Made by a program: the position numbers and the translations under genes | Assembly (NCBI GenBank): GCA_026874595.1 | Contig: CM049309.1 | Location: 40,999,079-41,063,078 of the forward strand | Direction of reading: 5' to 3' | DNA: 64,000 nucleotides | From: Sipunculus nudus | Lineage: Eukaryota; Annelida; Sipuncula; Golfingiida; Sipunculidae | The notes under the pieces: generated by a model | Seen by the model: only the letters and a program-made list of their open reading frames with translations | Told to the model about the DNA's origin: nothing | Databases searched by the model: none | Shown: piece by piece, positions 11,762-22,769 of the stretch | Numbering within the stretch: position 1 is the first letter of the stretch | Layout: each line of letters begins with the position of its first letter

Positions 11762-11866
11762 CATCACCTACATTCCGGCTGCGGAGGCTGAATCACATTT
11801 TCAGACAGCAACGGTACAAAATAGAGATGAAAACCTTCCAGACCCTCAGTCCCAACTGTCTCCCAA
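11762..11866 (+). CDS. MPDZ: MPDZ-like exon, end of first PDZ and linker
   Basis: 105 nt. The acceptor is TCCTGTTTCAG and the donor CCCAA|GTGAGA. Joined to the previous exon it gives DISITYIPAAEAESHF, the last beta strand of the PDZ domain. This compares with IKITYVPAEH as I remember it in vertebrate MPDZ/PATJ. An acidic linker follows (NRDENLPDPQSQLSP). It leaves in phase 2, completed by the first base of the exon at 13999. Confidence 0.93.
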
Positions 11867-11984
11867 GTGAGAATCATTCATACAATAATGTGTTTGTGAG
11901 TGTATGTGTATGTCTTCATGTGTGTGTGTGTTTTTGTGAGAGAAAAGAATGGGGGAGACAGAGAGAGACAAAATAAAGAGAGGA

Positions 11985-12035
<51 letters not shown>
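11985..12035. repeat. (AT)n microsatellite with short GATA run
   Basis: About 25 AT dinucleotides followed by GATAGATAG. It is a likely length polymorphism in the intron. Confidence 0.95.
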
Positions 12036-12037
<2 letters not shown>

Positions 12038-12312
12038 TAGATAGAAAGAGTGAAAGAGAGAGATGTTGGTCGATGTTTTAGTGATTTATTGAAATTATGT
12101 AAAGGGCATGCTCATGAAACACTAGATTGATAATTGTTATGTAAAAACGGTGTTGCCAATCCTAGATCAAGTTAAGAAGTGTATTGAAATATTCAGTGAC
12201 AGTTTCTTAAGTTCTGAGTGATAAAAACTTTTTTTGTGGTCATCCAGCATAAATACTGATTAATAGTGTATTTGGGGGTATTTAAAAGCAAATCCGGTAT
12301 AATTAAATTAAT

Positions 12313-12851
12313 TATACTCCATTCCACGAACCTGTGTCAACCTGTTTTTCGGGGATCGTTTTCTTCAAAATTTATATTTTTCAATAATTTCCTAGAAAAC
12401 TTAATATACAAGTGACAACCTATGTGGCAATTTAGAATTTTACAATAAATCTCCAGTTTATGTTTCACAACTTTGTGCTCTTTTCACAATGATCTGGCAG
12501 ATCAGATGTTTCCCTGCATGAGTAGCCATCTTTGTTTTGGCTGGTTATATTTTTTATTTTTTATATAACTGTTTACATGACATCATCCAAACAGCAGGTG
12601 TCAAATTGGGATGTTTTTCTATGTGATCAATAAGTTGGTCTGATATGCTGTAAAATGTAGACTTAATTTATATATTTTTTCAAATAATTCTTTTCCTTAA
12701 ATAAGGTGTAATGTAGGTATTTATTTACCTTGTTGAAAATTAGGCCCTTTTATCCTATACCCACACTTATATTTTCACCCTTGAAATATAACTATTATAA
12801 ATTTTCAAAACAAAAAAAACAAGTAGACATGAGGGGACGAAATGGACTATA
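12313..12851 (-). mobile_element. 540-bp TIR MITE, copy 1
   Basis: Ends TATACTCCATTCCACGAACC and GACGAAATGGACTATA form imperfect terminal inverted repeats of about 32 bp. The body is the reverse complement of the copies at 16017 and 51278, sharing for example the GATCTGGCAGATCAGATG region, TAGCCATCTTTGTTTTGGCTGGTTATA and CATGACATCATCCA. Inverted TATA ends and flanking TA suggest a TA target site, as in Tc1/mariner-type elements. There is no transposase. Confidence 0.8.
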
Positions 12852-13998
12852 ATAATGTTCCAAGTGAGATCACTGAATAGTACATGTCAGTGTATGTGTG
12901 GGTAAATATATTACTTTGCATGGCTTAATATTATGTATAATTGTGATGAATTATCACTACAGCTTTATTATTAGAGTTTCCCTTTTATTAGATATATGTG
13001 TTTATTTAGTAAAGCTGATTGTTTTCTTTATTGACAGGGACCACTTTTCCCTTTTTGAAATGTTAATAGAATCCTCACTCATGTTATTATGTTTCACATT
13101 ATCCTTTTATATTAATTTCTATGCAAGTTGGTGAAAGTCTTGTCAAGTTTAAAATTTAAAAAGAGGTCTTTTGGAATTCTGTGTGGACCCTGTAAACTGC
13201 TGTTGCTGTAAAACAGTAAATTTTCATGTGCATGAAATTTTTGTGTGAATACAATTTTAAGTGCATGCAAAAATATCAAAAGAGCTTTGGTTTTAATTTC
13301 ATGTTTTGAGTGGAACACCGGCAGATCATGAAAATTACATGCACATGAAAACTTGCAGTTGTTAGATTTGCCACTTAAATTGCATTCTCTACGGTATAAT
13401 TTTATGTTTATATCAAAATCAAATTAAAACAAATGATTTCATATTTGATTCACAATTGATTTGCTAGTTGCTGGTGTTAGTCTTGCTTTTTCACATATTT
13501 AATGCCTAATGAATATTCATGATCAGAATTTAAACCAATCAGTGTGTTCTATATTCCCATATATTTCTTTTATTGCATACAAGGATATTTCCAAAATTCT
13601 ATTGGTAAGTATATGACTGCACAGCCAAAAACCATTCCTCAACTAAATCTGTGCATCAATTACTAGGAATTTGCTGTGAAGTTTTGTTGTTTCTTTATTT
13701 ACAGCATGCCCTTTCCTCCCCGCTTATTATGAAATTCAAAATAGAGATTTCATGTGCTTGTAGAAAATTTGCTTTCACAACACATGCACTTAATCATTGC
13801 TGTCATGCAAAGTTGAAATCATGTGAAGTCAATGTAAGGCTTGAATTTAACTCATTTTAATAATCATGATGATGTAATGATAATTAATGTAATGATAATA
13901 ATGATGATTAATGAGTTTTCAGTGAGAATCACTTGCATAATGCTTGATGGTAGTGACTCTGAGCTTAATTTATAAATCAACTGTTAACTTGCATTTAG
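12852..13998. other. intron remainder
   Basis: AT-rich intron. It contains a loose inverted pair (TTTTCATGTGCATGAAATTT near 13217 and ATTACATGCACATGAAAA near 13334) and a TGATAA/ATAATGATG-rich patch at 13860-13915. The small frames at 12898, 13112 and 13651 lack recognisable motifs. Confidence 0.5.
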
Positions 13999-14279
13999 TG
14001 CTGGGTTGACCCAGAAGGGGGCAGCACTGTCACATACAGCAGTGGCCAGCCAGAACGACAGCAGCAGAACAGCCAGCATCATCGCTCACGCTCAGGATCA
14101 AAATGAGGCAGCTCCCATCTCAAATGCAGTTAAATCAACAGTGCTGGCAAATAGTGTAGTCCAAGCCAGTAAAACACCAACAGAAAATGATGCAGCACCG
14201 GTGACAGATATATGGTCAGACCCCAGACGAGTAGTCATACAGAGGAAGGAGGGAGAGAGTTTAGGTATTAGTATAGTAG
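13999..14279 (+). CDS. MPDZ: MPDZ-like exon, linker and start of second PDZ (PDZ7-like)
   Basis: 281 nt, phase 2 in and phase 1 out. The acceptor is CTTGCATTTAG and the donor GTAG|GTAAGG. The first two thirds encode a polar linker (AGLTQKGAALSHTAVASQND, later NAVKSTVLANSVVQAS). The end encodes WSDPRRVVIQRKEGESLGIS followed by IVG, the first strand and carboxylate-binding loop of the second PDZ domain. In vertebrate MPDZ the equivalent is, from memory, PRRVELWREPSKSLGISIVGG. The linker here is about 100 residues against my estimate of about 60 in human. Sequence after 14279 in the same frame is intron read-through. Confidence 0.95.
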
Positions 14280-14891
14280 GTAAGGGAATATTTACATATA
14301 TTTACATACACCCCATTAGGAAATTATTTCATTGCATTTTTGAAAGAACTCAATTGAGAAATTTGTTTCAATGCATTTTGAAAAGAACTCTTGGAGATTA
14401 TGGTCATTTATTAAAATCAGTTAAAGTGTATTTAGTTTATTAACATGGGACTTATGGTTGTATGCATGTTTCACAACTTAATTGCTTGTACTTGCAAGGA
14501 GTTTGACATTTCTTCTATCGTCAGTTCTAATGTGAGCTCTGGTGACACCTGCCACCTAGTGGCAAAATAATGAACTAAGTTTTACATTCATAATTGTCTA
14601 AAACATTTATGATAAGGATACTGTTTTTGGGGGTATTTTAACAAACAGTACCTTGAAAAATTGTAACTTAAAAGGTTTACCAGACCTTAGTAAACCCTGA
14701 ATACATCCATGGTGTATCTGCTTTGTGGCCATACACCATTTTGTCATTATTTTTAGACTGGTTCCTTGACTCACTGAGGAGCCTTCATTATTTATGTTAT
14801 ATCATATGATTTTCTCTTAGGTACTAGACTTGTTTCCTGCTCATGGGAAAGTTCTTCAGTCTTAACTTGATGACATAATATTTTGTTGCAG
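14280..14891. other. intron
   Basis: Phase 1 intron splitting the carboxylate-binding loop of the second PDZ domain. A 12-nt palindrome GCCACCTAGTGGC-like segment lies near 14550. No repeat family was assigned. Confidence 0.6.
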
Positions 14892-15019
14892 GTGGTAGAG
14901 TAGACTTGTTCCATGCCTCATCAGAAAGCTCTATATCAGGGATTTTCATCAAACACGTCCTTGCGGACAGCCCGGCTGGTCGTCAGGGTCAGCTCAGGAC
15001 GGGAGATAGGATTCTGGAG
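14892..15019 (+). CDS. MPDZ: MPDZ-like exon, middle of second PDZ domain
   Basis: 128 nt, phase 1 in and phase 0 out, with a TTTTGTTGCAG acceptor and a GAG|GTATTT donor. It encodes GGRVDLFHASSESSISGIFI, then KHVLADSPAGRQGQLRTGDR and ILE. The [20 protein letters not shown].EV signature is nearly residue for residue the MPDZ PDZ7 / PATJ homologue as I recall it ([31 protein letters not shown]). This is the strongest family identification in the window. Confidence 0.97.
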
Positions 15020-15779
15020 GTATTTTCATATTCTCTGATCTGAGAGATGGTCTTTGAATCAAATATTTTGCATACAATAATTTATTACCACTCAGACTTT
15101 GAACTCACGGCATCACAAATGAGTTCTTTATATTACTTATAAAAATATAGCATTTGTCACTACTGATAGCAAGAGCATCATAAACTAGATAACTGCATTC
15201 TAAGGAATACAAGCCTCCCTCATGTGGGCATTCACTTATTTAGCCCATATTCCCAGGTTTATTTGTGCACAAGTGACTGTACATTTGTGAATATTCCTTT
15301 ATTACATTCCTGAATCTGGTTTGGATCTGTGTGCTGGGGATCCACACCAAAACCTGACTGATTCTTCCTTAGCCCTTTTCTGAAATGCCCTGAAAATTTC
15401 ATGAAATTACGTTTGTGATATCCTGAGTTATGTTGTGAACAACACACACAAATAAAACACACACGAACAGGGATGAACACATACCCTCCTGGAGAAGAAA
15501 AACATATGGTACACTTTGTAGAGATGCAGAAGAAGCCCTTTTTCAAATTATACAGACATTAACTGTGGTAAGTTAAATTGTCCACAAGAAATTTGGGTTA
15601 TTTACATAAACAAGAAAACCCTCTAGTTTTATCCTACAAAAATTGTGACATCAGGACCCCTGCAGTAACTATGCAGTTTTCTGTATGATCCCTGACCTAA
15701 CATGACCCATGTTCGTTGTTTTTGTGTGATATTGATAGAATCTAATGTTTGCATTGATGATAATACTGTTTTCACAGAC
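15020..15779. other. intron, no recognised element
   Basis: Non-coding, moderate AT content. The minus-strand frame at 15259-15546 has no recognisable domain and crosses the intron of a plus-strand gene. Confidence 0.5.
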
Positions 15780-15791
15780 CCCTGTTATTGT

Positions 15792-15818
15792 CTCCTGCCC
15801 CCCCCCCCCCCCCCCAAG
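15792..15818. repeat. poly-C tract
   Basis: A long run of C ending in CAAGGGGG. Homopolymer length is uncertain in assemblies. Confidence 0.9.
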
Positions 15819-16016
15819 GGGGACATGTTGTTTTCAGTGACATTGTCTGTCTTCTGTCGTGCTCAGTCATTGTCTGTAGGATGTCTTGTAAACCAAATAA
15901 CTTTTGAAGGGCTGCATATTTTCCCCCGAAATGTGAAAAACATCTTGTTTCTTTCAAAATCTCAGATGAGTTCAAACATGGATAATAATGACCTTCATCT
16001 TCAAGGTCAAATCTGC

Positions 16017-16558
16017 TATAGTCCGTTTCATCCCCTCGTGTCCACCTGATTTTTGCTATGAAAATTTTTATTAGGTACATTTCAAGGGAAACAATTATAG
16101 TGTAGAGGAGAGGATTACAGAACCTAATTTTCAACTAGGTAACTAAATTCCTACCTTATGCCATATTTGAGTAACAGAATTTTCTGAAAATATGAGAAAT
16201 CAGTCTACATTTTACAACATATCATACCCATTTATGGCGGTCAAGGTCATTGGTCACATGCAAAAACAGCCTCAACTGACAGCTGCTGATTGGATGATCT
16301 CATGTAAACACTCTAAAAAATATAACCAGCTAAAACGAAGATGGCTACTTGTGGAGGGACACACCATATCTGCCAGATCATGATAAAGATACTAAAATGT
16401 TGTGAAACATTAACAGGGTATTTATTGTAAAATTCTTAACTGCCATATTAGGTTGTCACTTCCATATATTGTTTACTTTGAAAATATTGAAAAATATAAA
16501 CTTTTAAGTATATCATCTACAAAAAACAGGTGGACAGCAGGTGGTGAAATGGACTATA
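16017..16558 (+). mobile_element. 540-bp TIR MITE, copy 2
   Basis: TATAGTCCGTTTCATCCCCT at the left and GTGGTGAAATGGACTATA at the right are the outer parts of terminal inverted repeats of about 32 bp with a few mismatches, both running into CACCTG/CAGGTG. The body matches the copies at 12313 (inverted) and 51278 (direct). The outer sequence AAGGTCAAATCTGC before it and the AACCCCATAACTTT context after it belong to a different repeat, so this is a nested insertion. The frames at 15772-16134 and 16192-16383 are by-products. Confidence 0.85.
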
Positions 16559-17026
16559 AAATGTAAATTTTTTGTGAACCCCATAACTTTAGAAGTATTT
16601 CATATTTTGTCATTAAATTTGGTACATGAGGAAATTCCTGAAAGTGTTCGAAAACTGGCCACCTTTACAAGGACCTTCAAGATCAAATAAACTGAATTAT
16701 AGTTACTGTCTTGTGAACACAAAAACTCATACAGTATTGCATATTTTTCCCTGAGATTCAAAACACAAGTTGTTTCCACTGAGTTCCCAGGATAATGGTG
16801 GTACTAGTGACCTTGACTGTGATCTTAAAGGTCAAATCTGTGGAATTCTAGGATTATTTTGACCCCCATAACTTTGGAGGTACTGAAAATTTTACCTCAA
16901 ATTTGACACACAAATTCAAAAATGGTTGACCTTGACCTTGAAGGTCAAATCTGCTGACATCTGGAAGCATTGTTTTGAGGTATTGCATATTTTTACCCCT
17001 AATGTTTTGGTATGGCCCATAATGGG

Positions 17027-17042
17027 GGGGGGGGGGGGGGGG
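17027..17042. repeat. poly-G tract
   Basis: A run of 16 or so G. A minus-strand frame turns it into a proline run, which has no support as a gene. Confidence 0.9.
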
Positions 17043-17108
17043 TGAGGAGACATAAATCATTCTAGTTTGAGATTGTTTTCTATCACCTGTTTGATTATTT
17101 ATTCACAG

Positions 17109-17222
17109 GTTGATGGAATAGATTTGCGGGAGGCATCACATGACAAGGCTGTAGGGGTCATCAAGAAGGCCACAACTTCCGTCACATTTGTTGTACAGTC
17201 ATTATCATCACAGGAACACATG
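17109..17222 (+). CDS. MPDZ: MPDZ-like exon, end of second PDZ domain
   Basis: 114 nt, phase 0 in and out, with a TTATTCACAG acceptor and an ATG|GTAAAG donor. It encodes VDGIDLREASHDKAVGVIKK followed by ATTSVTFVVQSLSSQEHM. This is the alpha-B helix (ASHDKAVGVIKKA) and last strand of the PDZ domain. It compares with [32 protein letters not shown] as I recall MPDZ. The His at the start of helix B would place the domain in the class that prefers Ser/Thr at ligand position -2 (family knowledge plus inference). Confidence 0.96.
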
Positions 17223-17768
17223 GTAAAGGTTTTTTTCTAATCGGGTCAAAGTTCAAATTACATTTAGAGCAATTAGCACTGCTGTCTACCACTGAGATAC
17301 TTTTATGTAACTATACAGTTATGGTAAAAGGTACCAAGATTAATTATCAGAGCTACCTAGTGTCCATGCCTGAAAAAGTACTTCAGTATGATGTTTTCTT
17401 GAAAACATAATATCAGTATTTACATTAATCTGGCATTCAACACTTTTATTGTCAGAGAGTTATTTGGACCTTTTTGTATATTTATGGTGCATAATAATTT
17501 AAATGAGTTTTGTTATTGAGGTATGTGTAACACAAATATGATATTATATATTATAAATATAGATAAAAGCTGGCTTGGAGAAATGTGTCATGACACTTAA
17601 TTGATTTCTGAAATATATGGAATGAAAATAAAGGGGAATGTTAGAGAATGACACTTTTAATACCAGCTTTAAAGTGTTATGATGATTATACATCCTTGAA
17701 TAGTTTTTTGCCTGATATTTGTATTTATCTGCAGCCATTGTAACTGATTGAGTTTCTTTGCTATTCAG
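17223..17768. other. intron
   Basis: AT-rich phase 0 intron. No repeat recognised. The minus-strand frame at 17544-17738 is not supported. Confidence 0.6.
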
Positions 17769-17891
17769 GTAAATGGTGAAAGAGAAGACTCATCTATATA
17801 TGAAAAAGTACCAGAGCCCACAGAACTTGCAAAACCTTCCACAGTGCCTCAGACCAGTAGTGCTCTGAAACCAAAGCCACATTCTCACCAG
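17769..17891 (+). CDS. MPDZ: MPDZ-like exon, linker
   Basis: 123 nt (41 codons), phase 0 in and out; a cassette exon of this phase could be skipped without frameshift. The acceptor is TTGCTATTCAG and the donor CACCAG|GTAACT. The translation begins VNGEREDSSIYEKVPEPTEL, then Pro/Ser/Thr-rich sequence, then ALKPKPHSHQ. It lies in the PDZ7-PDZ8 linker. IYEKVPEP contains a Tyr in an acidic/proline context that could be phosphorylated (inference only). Its last 30 bases and donor are the seed of the tandem array just downstream. Confidence 0.85.
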
Positions 17892-18565
17892 GTAACTACA
17901 GTAAGATACTCCCACTACTCCACAATCTCATAATGCTCTGAAATCCAAACAAAACTCACAACCATGATCTTGAAATGCTCTGAAAACCAAGCCACATTCT
18001 CACCAGGTAATTAAAGTATGATACTGTTGACTTGACCATGATCTTGTAATGCTCTGAAACCCAGCCCTCACTCTGGACCATGATCATGTAATGCTCTGAA
18101 ACCCAACCCACACTCAAGGCCATGATCTTGTAATGCTCTGAAACCCAACCCTCACTCTGGACCAGGACCTTGTAATGCTTTTAAACCTAACCCACACTCA
18201 AGGCCATGATCTTATAATGTTCTGAAACCCAAGCCACATTCTCACTAAGTAATTAAATTATGATACTCTTGACTGGACCATGATCTTGTAATACTCTGAA
18301 ACCAAACCCTCACTCTAAACGAGGACCTTGTAATTCTCTGAAACCCAACCCACACTTAAGACCATGATCTTGTAATGCTCTGAAACCCAACCCACACTCA
18401 AAACCATGACCTTGTTATTCTCTGAAACCCAACTCACACTCAAGACCATGATCTTGTAATGCTCTGAAACCCAAGCCACATTCTCACCACGTAATTACAG
18501 TATGACACTTTATACCAGATCATGATCTTGTAATACTTTGAAACCCAACCCACACTCAAGGCTGT
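17868..18565. repeat. tandem array containing copies of an exon 3' end and donor
   Basis: The phrase GCTCTGAAACC.AAGCCACATTCTCACCAGGTAA, which is the end of the exon and its splice donor, recurs in the intron. Long copies are at about 17975-18010 (donor intact: CACCAGGTAATT), 18210-18255 (CACTAAGTAATT) and 18463-18495 (CACCACGTAATT). Between them are shorter units of about 42-43 bp of the form ATCTTGTAATGCTCTGAAAC followed by CCAACCCACACTCAAG. Units differ by a few substitutions each. Confidence 0.85.
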
Positions 18566-19284
18566 GGACTTTTAAAGCTGTTTCAAATGGTTGACAGGCC
18601 AGCTTAATTTACATATGTCAGTCAATATCTGAGTCTACTTAAATTTGTATTATGCAAAATAGTTTATGTATTGTTGACCAGATGGCAGCACAGCTACATG
18701 TAAGCCCTGAAATTCTAAACTAACATCTGCACGATAAAATGACAACTCCATCTGTTACATATGGCACCACTGTAAGAATAGACTTCACTGACTCATGGTC
18801 TTATATTTGGTCAATCATAGATAATTAATGGAGCTACATATTAAAAATGCAGTCATACATGGTAAATTTACTACCACATTAACAAAGTATGTTCAAGGCA
18901 GCAGTGGCAACTTAACAGTGGTGGTGTGAAAAACAGGAGATAGCAATGGCTGTATCATATTCAAATACAATAAGTCACAAATATTTCCTGGTGTTTGTGA
19001 ATATTTGCACATTAATCAATAACACAGACCGTTTTCATCAGTCCAACTCTCAGTAAATGATTGGTCGTTTTTACCCAAGCGAATTGTTAATTACATTTTA
19101 TTAACCACATAAAAGCTCATTTATCATTTTAACTGACCCAAATCAGAAATGTTTTACTTTTGTAGAAAAAAAAATAAATCATACTTATTTAATATAACAG
19201 TCCATAGAAATATTGTTAGTAAAGTACCACTCTGGATAAATCAGTACATAACAGCTATACATTATCAATGCTTTTACTTGTGCT
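18566..19284. other. intron, no recognised element
   Basis: AT-rich non-coding DNA. No boundaries seen. Confidence 0.5.
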
Positions 19285-19732
19285 TCTTCCACAGTGGTTA
19301 AACATTGCAGTCATTCCAGACATCCTTTCATGTAACCTCTGCTTTGTATGGCAAGGTTCTCCGGGCTGGAACACTAGGGTGCGCACAGAGCACAGAATTG
19401 TAAAATCAAGCAACTGAAAGCATGGTATTGCATTAAGCATCCAGCCCAAATTTTAAATATGCAACACTAGCTCTCGTGGTCTGATAACACCCATTCTGGC
19501 ATACTGCCAAGAATCAGACCAATGAGAGCTTGAGTCCAGGTGTAATCAAACCAAGGAGAGCAGGTGTCCTGGATGCACAATGCAATACCATGCTGTCATT
19601 GGTCTGATAACAATTCTTGCTCTGTGTGCACCCTGGTGTTTCAGCCCAGAAAACCTTGCCATACAAAGCAGCGGTTAAATGAAAGGATTTCTTGGATGAC
19701 TGCAGTGTATTAACCTGTGCAGGAGGAGAGTA
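19285..19732. mobile_element. long inverted-repeat (foldback) element
   Basis: Left arm about 19285-19445, right arm about 19570-19732. Matching blocks include TGCTTTGTATGGCAAGGTT against AACCTTGCCATACAAAGCA, GCATGGTATTGCATTAAGCA against TGCACAATGCAATACCATGC, and GGGTGCGCACAGAGCA against TGCTCTGTGTGCACCC. The arms are about 115-160 bp and roughly 85% alike by eye. The centre has GTCTGATAACACC and ATTGGTCTGATAA. It is probably a MITE, family not assigned. The minus-strand frame at 19255-19449 is part of it. Confidence 0.75.
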
Positions 19733-19888
19733 GCACCACTAACCAAAATCTTTTTTTTTTTTTAAAGTTATGTTTGAACAGTCAGATGTGATGGCATGTT
19801 TTGCTTTATTTACCAACATTGATATTTGAATACCTGGCTGTAATACCAGTTTCTGCCATTAGATGTCATGACTGCTGCTGTCTTGCAG

Positions 19889-19970
19889 GTGACCGCGGGA
19901 ACTGACAGGAACTTGAGTATATCTGGAGACTTAGCCAATGAGAAAGAAGACGAGTATGGCTACTCCTGTC
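19889..19970 (+). CDS. MPDZ: MPDZ-like exon, linker ending in EDEYGYS motif
   Basis: 82 nt, phase 0 in and phase 1 out. The acceptor is GCTGTCTTGCAG and the donor is near-perfect (TGTC|GTAAGT). It encodes VTAGTDRNLSISGDLANEKE followed by DEYGYSC. The EDEYGYS motif is, to my recollection, the conserved segment upstream of PDZ8 in vertebrate MPDZ (EDEYGYSWKNI), and it favours MPDZ over PATJ. The intron that follows is 22.8 kb. Confidence 0.92.
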
Positions 19971-20194
19971 GTAAGTCATTCACCTTACTTTACGACAGTT
20001 ATAGCAAAGGGACAAGCACTTCTATTGGAAGTACCACCTGCTAGTCATTTTTTTGGATTATTTATGGTATATCTTTGGATATTTTATGGCACCAAACATT
20101 TGTACCTTGGTATTGGGTGGTAAAGCCTGCCCTTGGGGTAATGGAGATAATAAATAAATATCATTGACTGAAGCAGGTGGAATTATTGAACATA

Positions 20195-20336
20195 CAGTAG
20201 AGCCTCCGAATTACGGACACTGACAGAACTGGACATTAAGCCCATAATAGAGAAGAACTTTCAAGTGACTGCCCATAGGTGCCTCAGATAGGAGGTGCCA
20301 TTAGCAGAGAGGTGCCCTAAAAGAGAGGCTCCACTG
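20195..20336. mobile_element. pogo/Tigger-like MITE, TA target
   Basis: 142 bp with inverted ends CAGTAGAGCCTC and GAGGCTCCACTG, flanked on both sides by TA. Termini of the form CAGTRGA.CCTC with TA duplications are typical of pogo/Tigger-type elements. The inside carries ATTACGGACA...TTAAGCCC. Too short to code for anything. Confidence 0.8.
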
Positions 20337-22344
20337 TACAAAGAAATATTATTGTTTCAACTTGAATAAAGTAAACCTTTCAGTGAAGCAGAGAAGTATT
20401 TGAATATAACTAATAAATACCTTTGTTTAAAGCATCATAGTATGTCAAAGTGTTTTTTGTTCACACAAACGGTCTTCCGGTGTCTTTTTTGCAGTAATAT
20501 ACTGGTACATTTTGAAATTCAAGACAAAGGCATATGCTGCCTCTTGATTGCCATGGCAAATAATGTAAATGTAAAAGTATATGGAAAACAAACCATTTAT
20601 TTATCAGTGTAGAAAAACTTTAGATATTTTATATCGGTACAATAAAGAGTACGTCTTTTCTGTTGTCCATCCAGAAAAGATGACTTCAAGTTTCACTTCG
20701 AATATGACAGCTGCACTGTCTCAGAAAAATTTTTTCGGTCTAAAGCCATCCTCCCATGTACGAATTTTTCCAGCTGATTTTTCGCCAGCCGGAAAAAAAT
20801 CAATAGAATTCAGTAGATGAGAAAATATTTATGCTGCCGGTTAAAAAAAATTGGCCAACAATAAAAAATCAGTAGTTGAGAGGCCAGCTTTATTTGTTTC
20901 ATTTTTCCTAATTTAATATTTCTGGTTCAAAAAGTTTAAAAAAATTAGGTTTCTTTAAATTTTGCTAAATATATAGAGGAAACTCTCAAACATTTATAGA
21001 ATGTAAAACGTTGTACCACAGAAAGATTGTGTGTGAAAGATTACACAGCATGATAAAATGTAATGTCAGAAAATTCTAGAAAAAAAATAGCTCCTTTCCA
21101 GTGTCTTTATTAAGACAAATGGTATAGATTACAACACAAAATGTGGATGGGGCTCAAGCTGTTAACTTCACATCAGTTATAAGAAGAACATAAGTGCATT
21201 TTATTTGTTTTCTGTTGACCTATCAGTTCCTGCAAGTATCCAGAAATTTGTTGTGTATAGTTTTACATGTGTAAAGAATAGCTAGCATGCATGATGCAAT
21301 GGATACAATATTTTCATTTTGAAGTTTCATAAAGGTTGGTCATCTCAACTCCAATGGTTATGGGTTTGTTAATATTTAGCACCCAAAGCAAGTGTTTTTC
21401 TCACAGGAGATGTTGTGCTATCGGTATGAAGCACTATTTATTCATTCACAGTATAGAGATTATAAATAAATAAAAAAAAGAAAGTATCTCATATGGGGAC
21501 GCAAACCCTGCACCAAAGATAGTGTTCAAAGTTGGTGTCATGGAATGTTAATTAAACCTGTCTTATTCATGAGAACTTTTTAATTAAAATATTTGAAAAA
21601 TACCTCTGGACATCGTGGTATTGCCAACAACAACCATGGCCCCCCATGCTGTATGTTGGTTTACTGACACATTTCAGGGAAACACTTGTATGCATGGAGT
21701 GATGTTATTATCCTGTGTGGCATCACTACTCGCACTCCAAAGATGGCCGTATTGTCACATGCTACGTCCTGGTGTAAACAAATGTGCTATAAAAAACCAT
21801 AAATTACTCATTCTGGGGGTAATTATAATGCTTGGATTTACACCAAAATTAAACTTCTTTTAGATTTTCACAATACCAACCTATATGATAAATTTCAATA
21901 ACACCTGTAATACCATTCATCAGATATCTTGCAGACACACAGAATTAAGTGACAAAACTCTTGCTTTGCGCAGGGTTAATGGTTGGTATAATTGAACTGC
22001 AACTGGTAGACCTGTTTCTTGACTGCATGTGACATGATGCAGGTTGCCTGGATGGTCAGATCCTGACTCCATATCACTGTAAACTGATGGTGTCCACAGC
22101 GACATTAAGTCATCTAATCAGAGAAAGTGAGGCAGCAGGCGGGGTTGGACCTGATTGGCTGACCCTCATGCATACTAATCCGCTCTTACCCATGAGAAAA
22201 ATAGACTTGTAAAATAAGTCATTACTCTAGGTTAATCCAACCCAGATGTAAACACTGAAACAGAGATGAAAACAGGCAGGTCGCAAAATCAGTTCAGGTG
22301 TTGGTAAAATGTGTAACAGGGAACAGTTAATTTATAGTGTAATG
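20337..22344. other. intron, unassigned
   Basis: About 2 kb of AT-rich intron. Frames at 20400, 20581 and 21615 show no recognised motif. GATTGGCTGA at about 22153 recurs in a similar context near 26717 (GATTGGCTGAG), hinting at an old interspersed repeat whose limits I cannot fix. Confidence 0.4.
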
Positions 22345-22767
22345 CATGTAGTGTAAGGGATGTGTAATACTTTACAGAGTACATTCATAAGCCCTGAGGT
22401 ATGTAATACTTTACAGAGTACATTCATAAGCCCTGAGGTATGAAATACTTTACAGAGTACATTCATAAGCTTGGAGTTATGTAATATGTCACAGAGTACA
22501 TTTATAAGCCTTGAGGTAAGTAATACCTTACAAAGTACATTCATCAGCCCTGAGGAATGTAATATATCACAGTGCATTCATAAGCCCTGAGGTATGTAAT
22601 ACTTCACAGAGTGCATTCATAAGCCCTGAGGAATGTAATATGTCACAGAGTACATTCATAAGCCCTGAGGAATGTAATATGTCATGGAGTACATTCATAA
22701 GCCCTGAGGTTTGTAATGCCTCGCAGAGTACATTCATATACCCAGAAGTATGTAATGTTTCACAGAG
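22345..22767. repeat. 39-bp minisatellite, left part
   Basis: Ten or eleven units of the form ACATTCATAAGCCCTGAGGT followed by ATGTAATACTTTACAGAGT. The period is 39 bp (22381, 22420, 22459 and so on). As 39 is a multiple of 3, it creates spurious repetitive frames on both strands. Confidence 0.95.
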
Positions 22768-22769
22768 TA

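Larger units (their letters stand above)
15780..17050. repeat. degraded tandem-repeat element of AAGGTCAAATCTG type
   Basis: It begins with a C-tract and AAGGGGGACATG (15792-15828) and ends near the G-tract at 17027-17042. Inside, phrases such as CCCCATAACTTT.GAGGTA.T, GCATATTTTTCCC and GACCTTGA...AAGGTCAAATCTG recur at irregular spacing of roughly 140 bp (15893, 16580, 16740, 16860). It looks like another tandem-repeat mobile element of the local type. It is interrupted at 16017-16558 by a TIR MITE. Confidence 0.55.

Noticed and set aside
14280-14443. Continuation of the exon open frame after 14279
   Set aside because: The frame continues into intron. Splicing at GTAAGG restores the PDZ sequence GISIVGGRVD, whereas read-through does not.
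22332-22577. Repetitive minus-strand protein with MNVLCKVLHTSGL repeats
   Set aside because: It is a frame through the 39-bp minisatellite; the unit length keeps it open, and no start or splice context exists.
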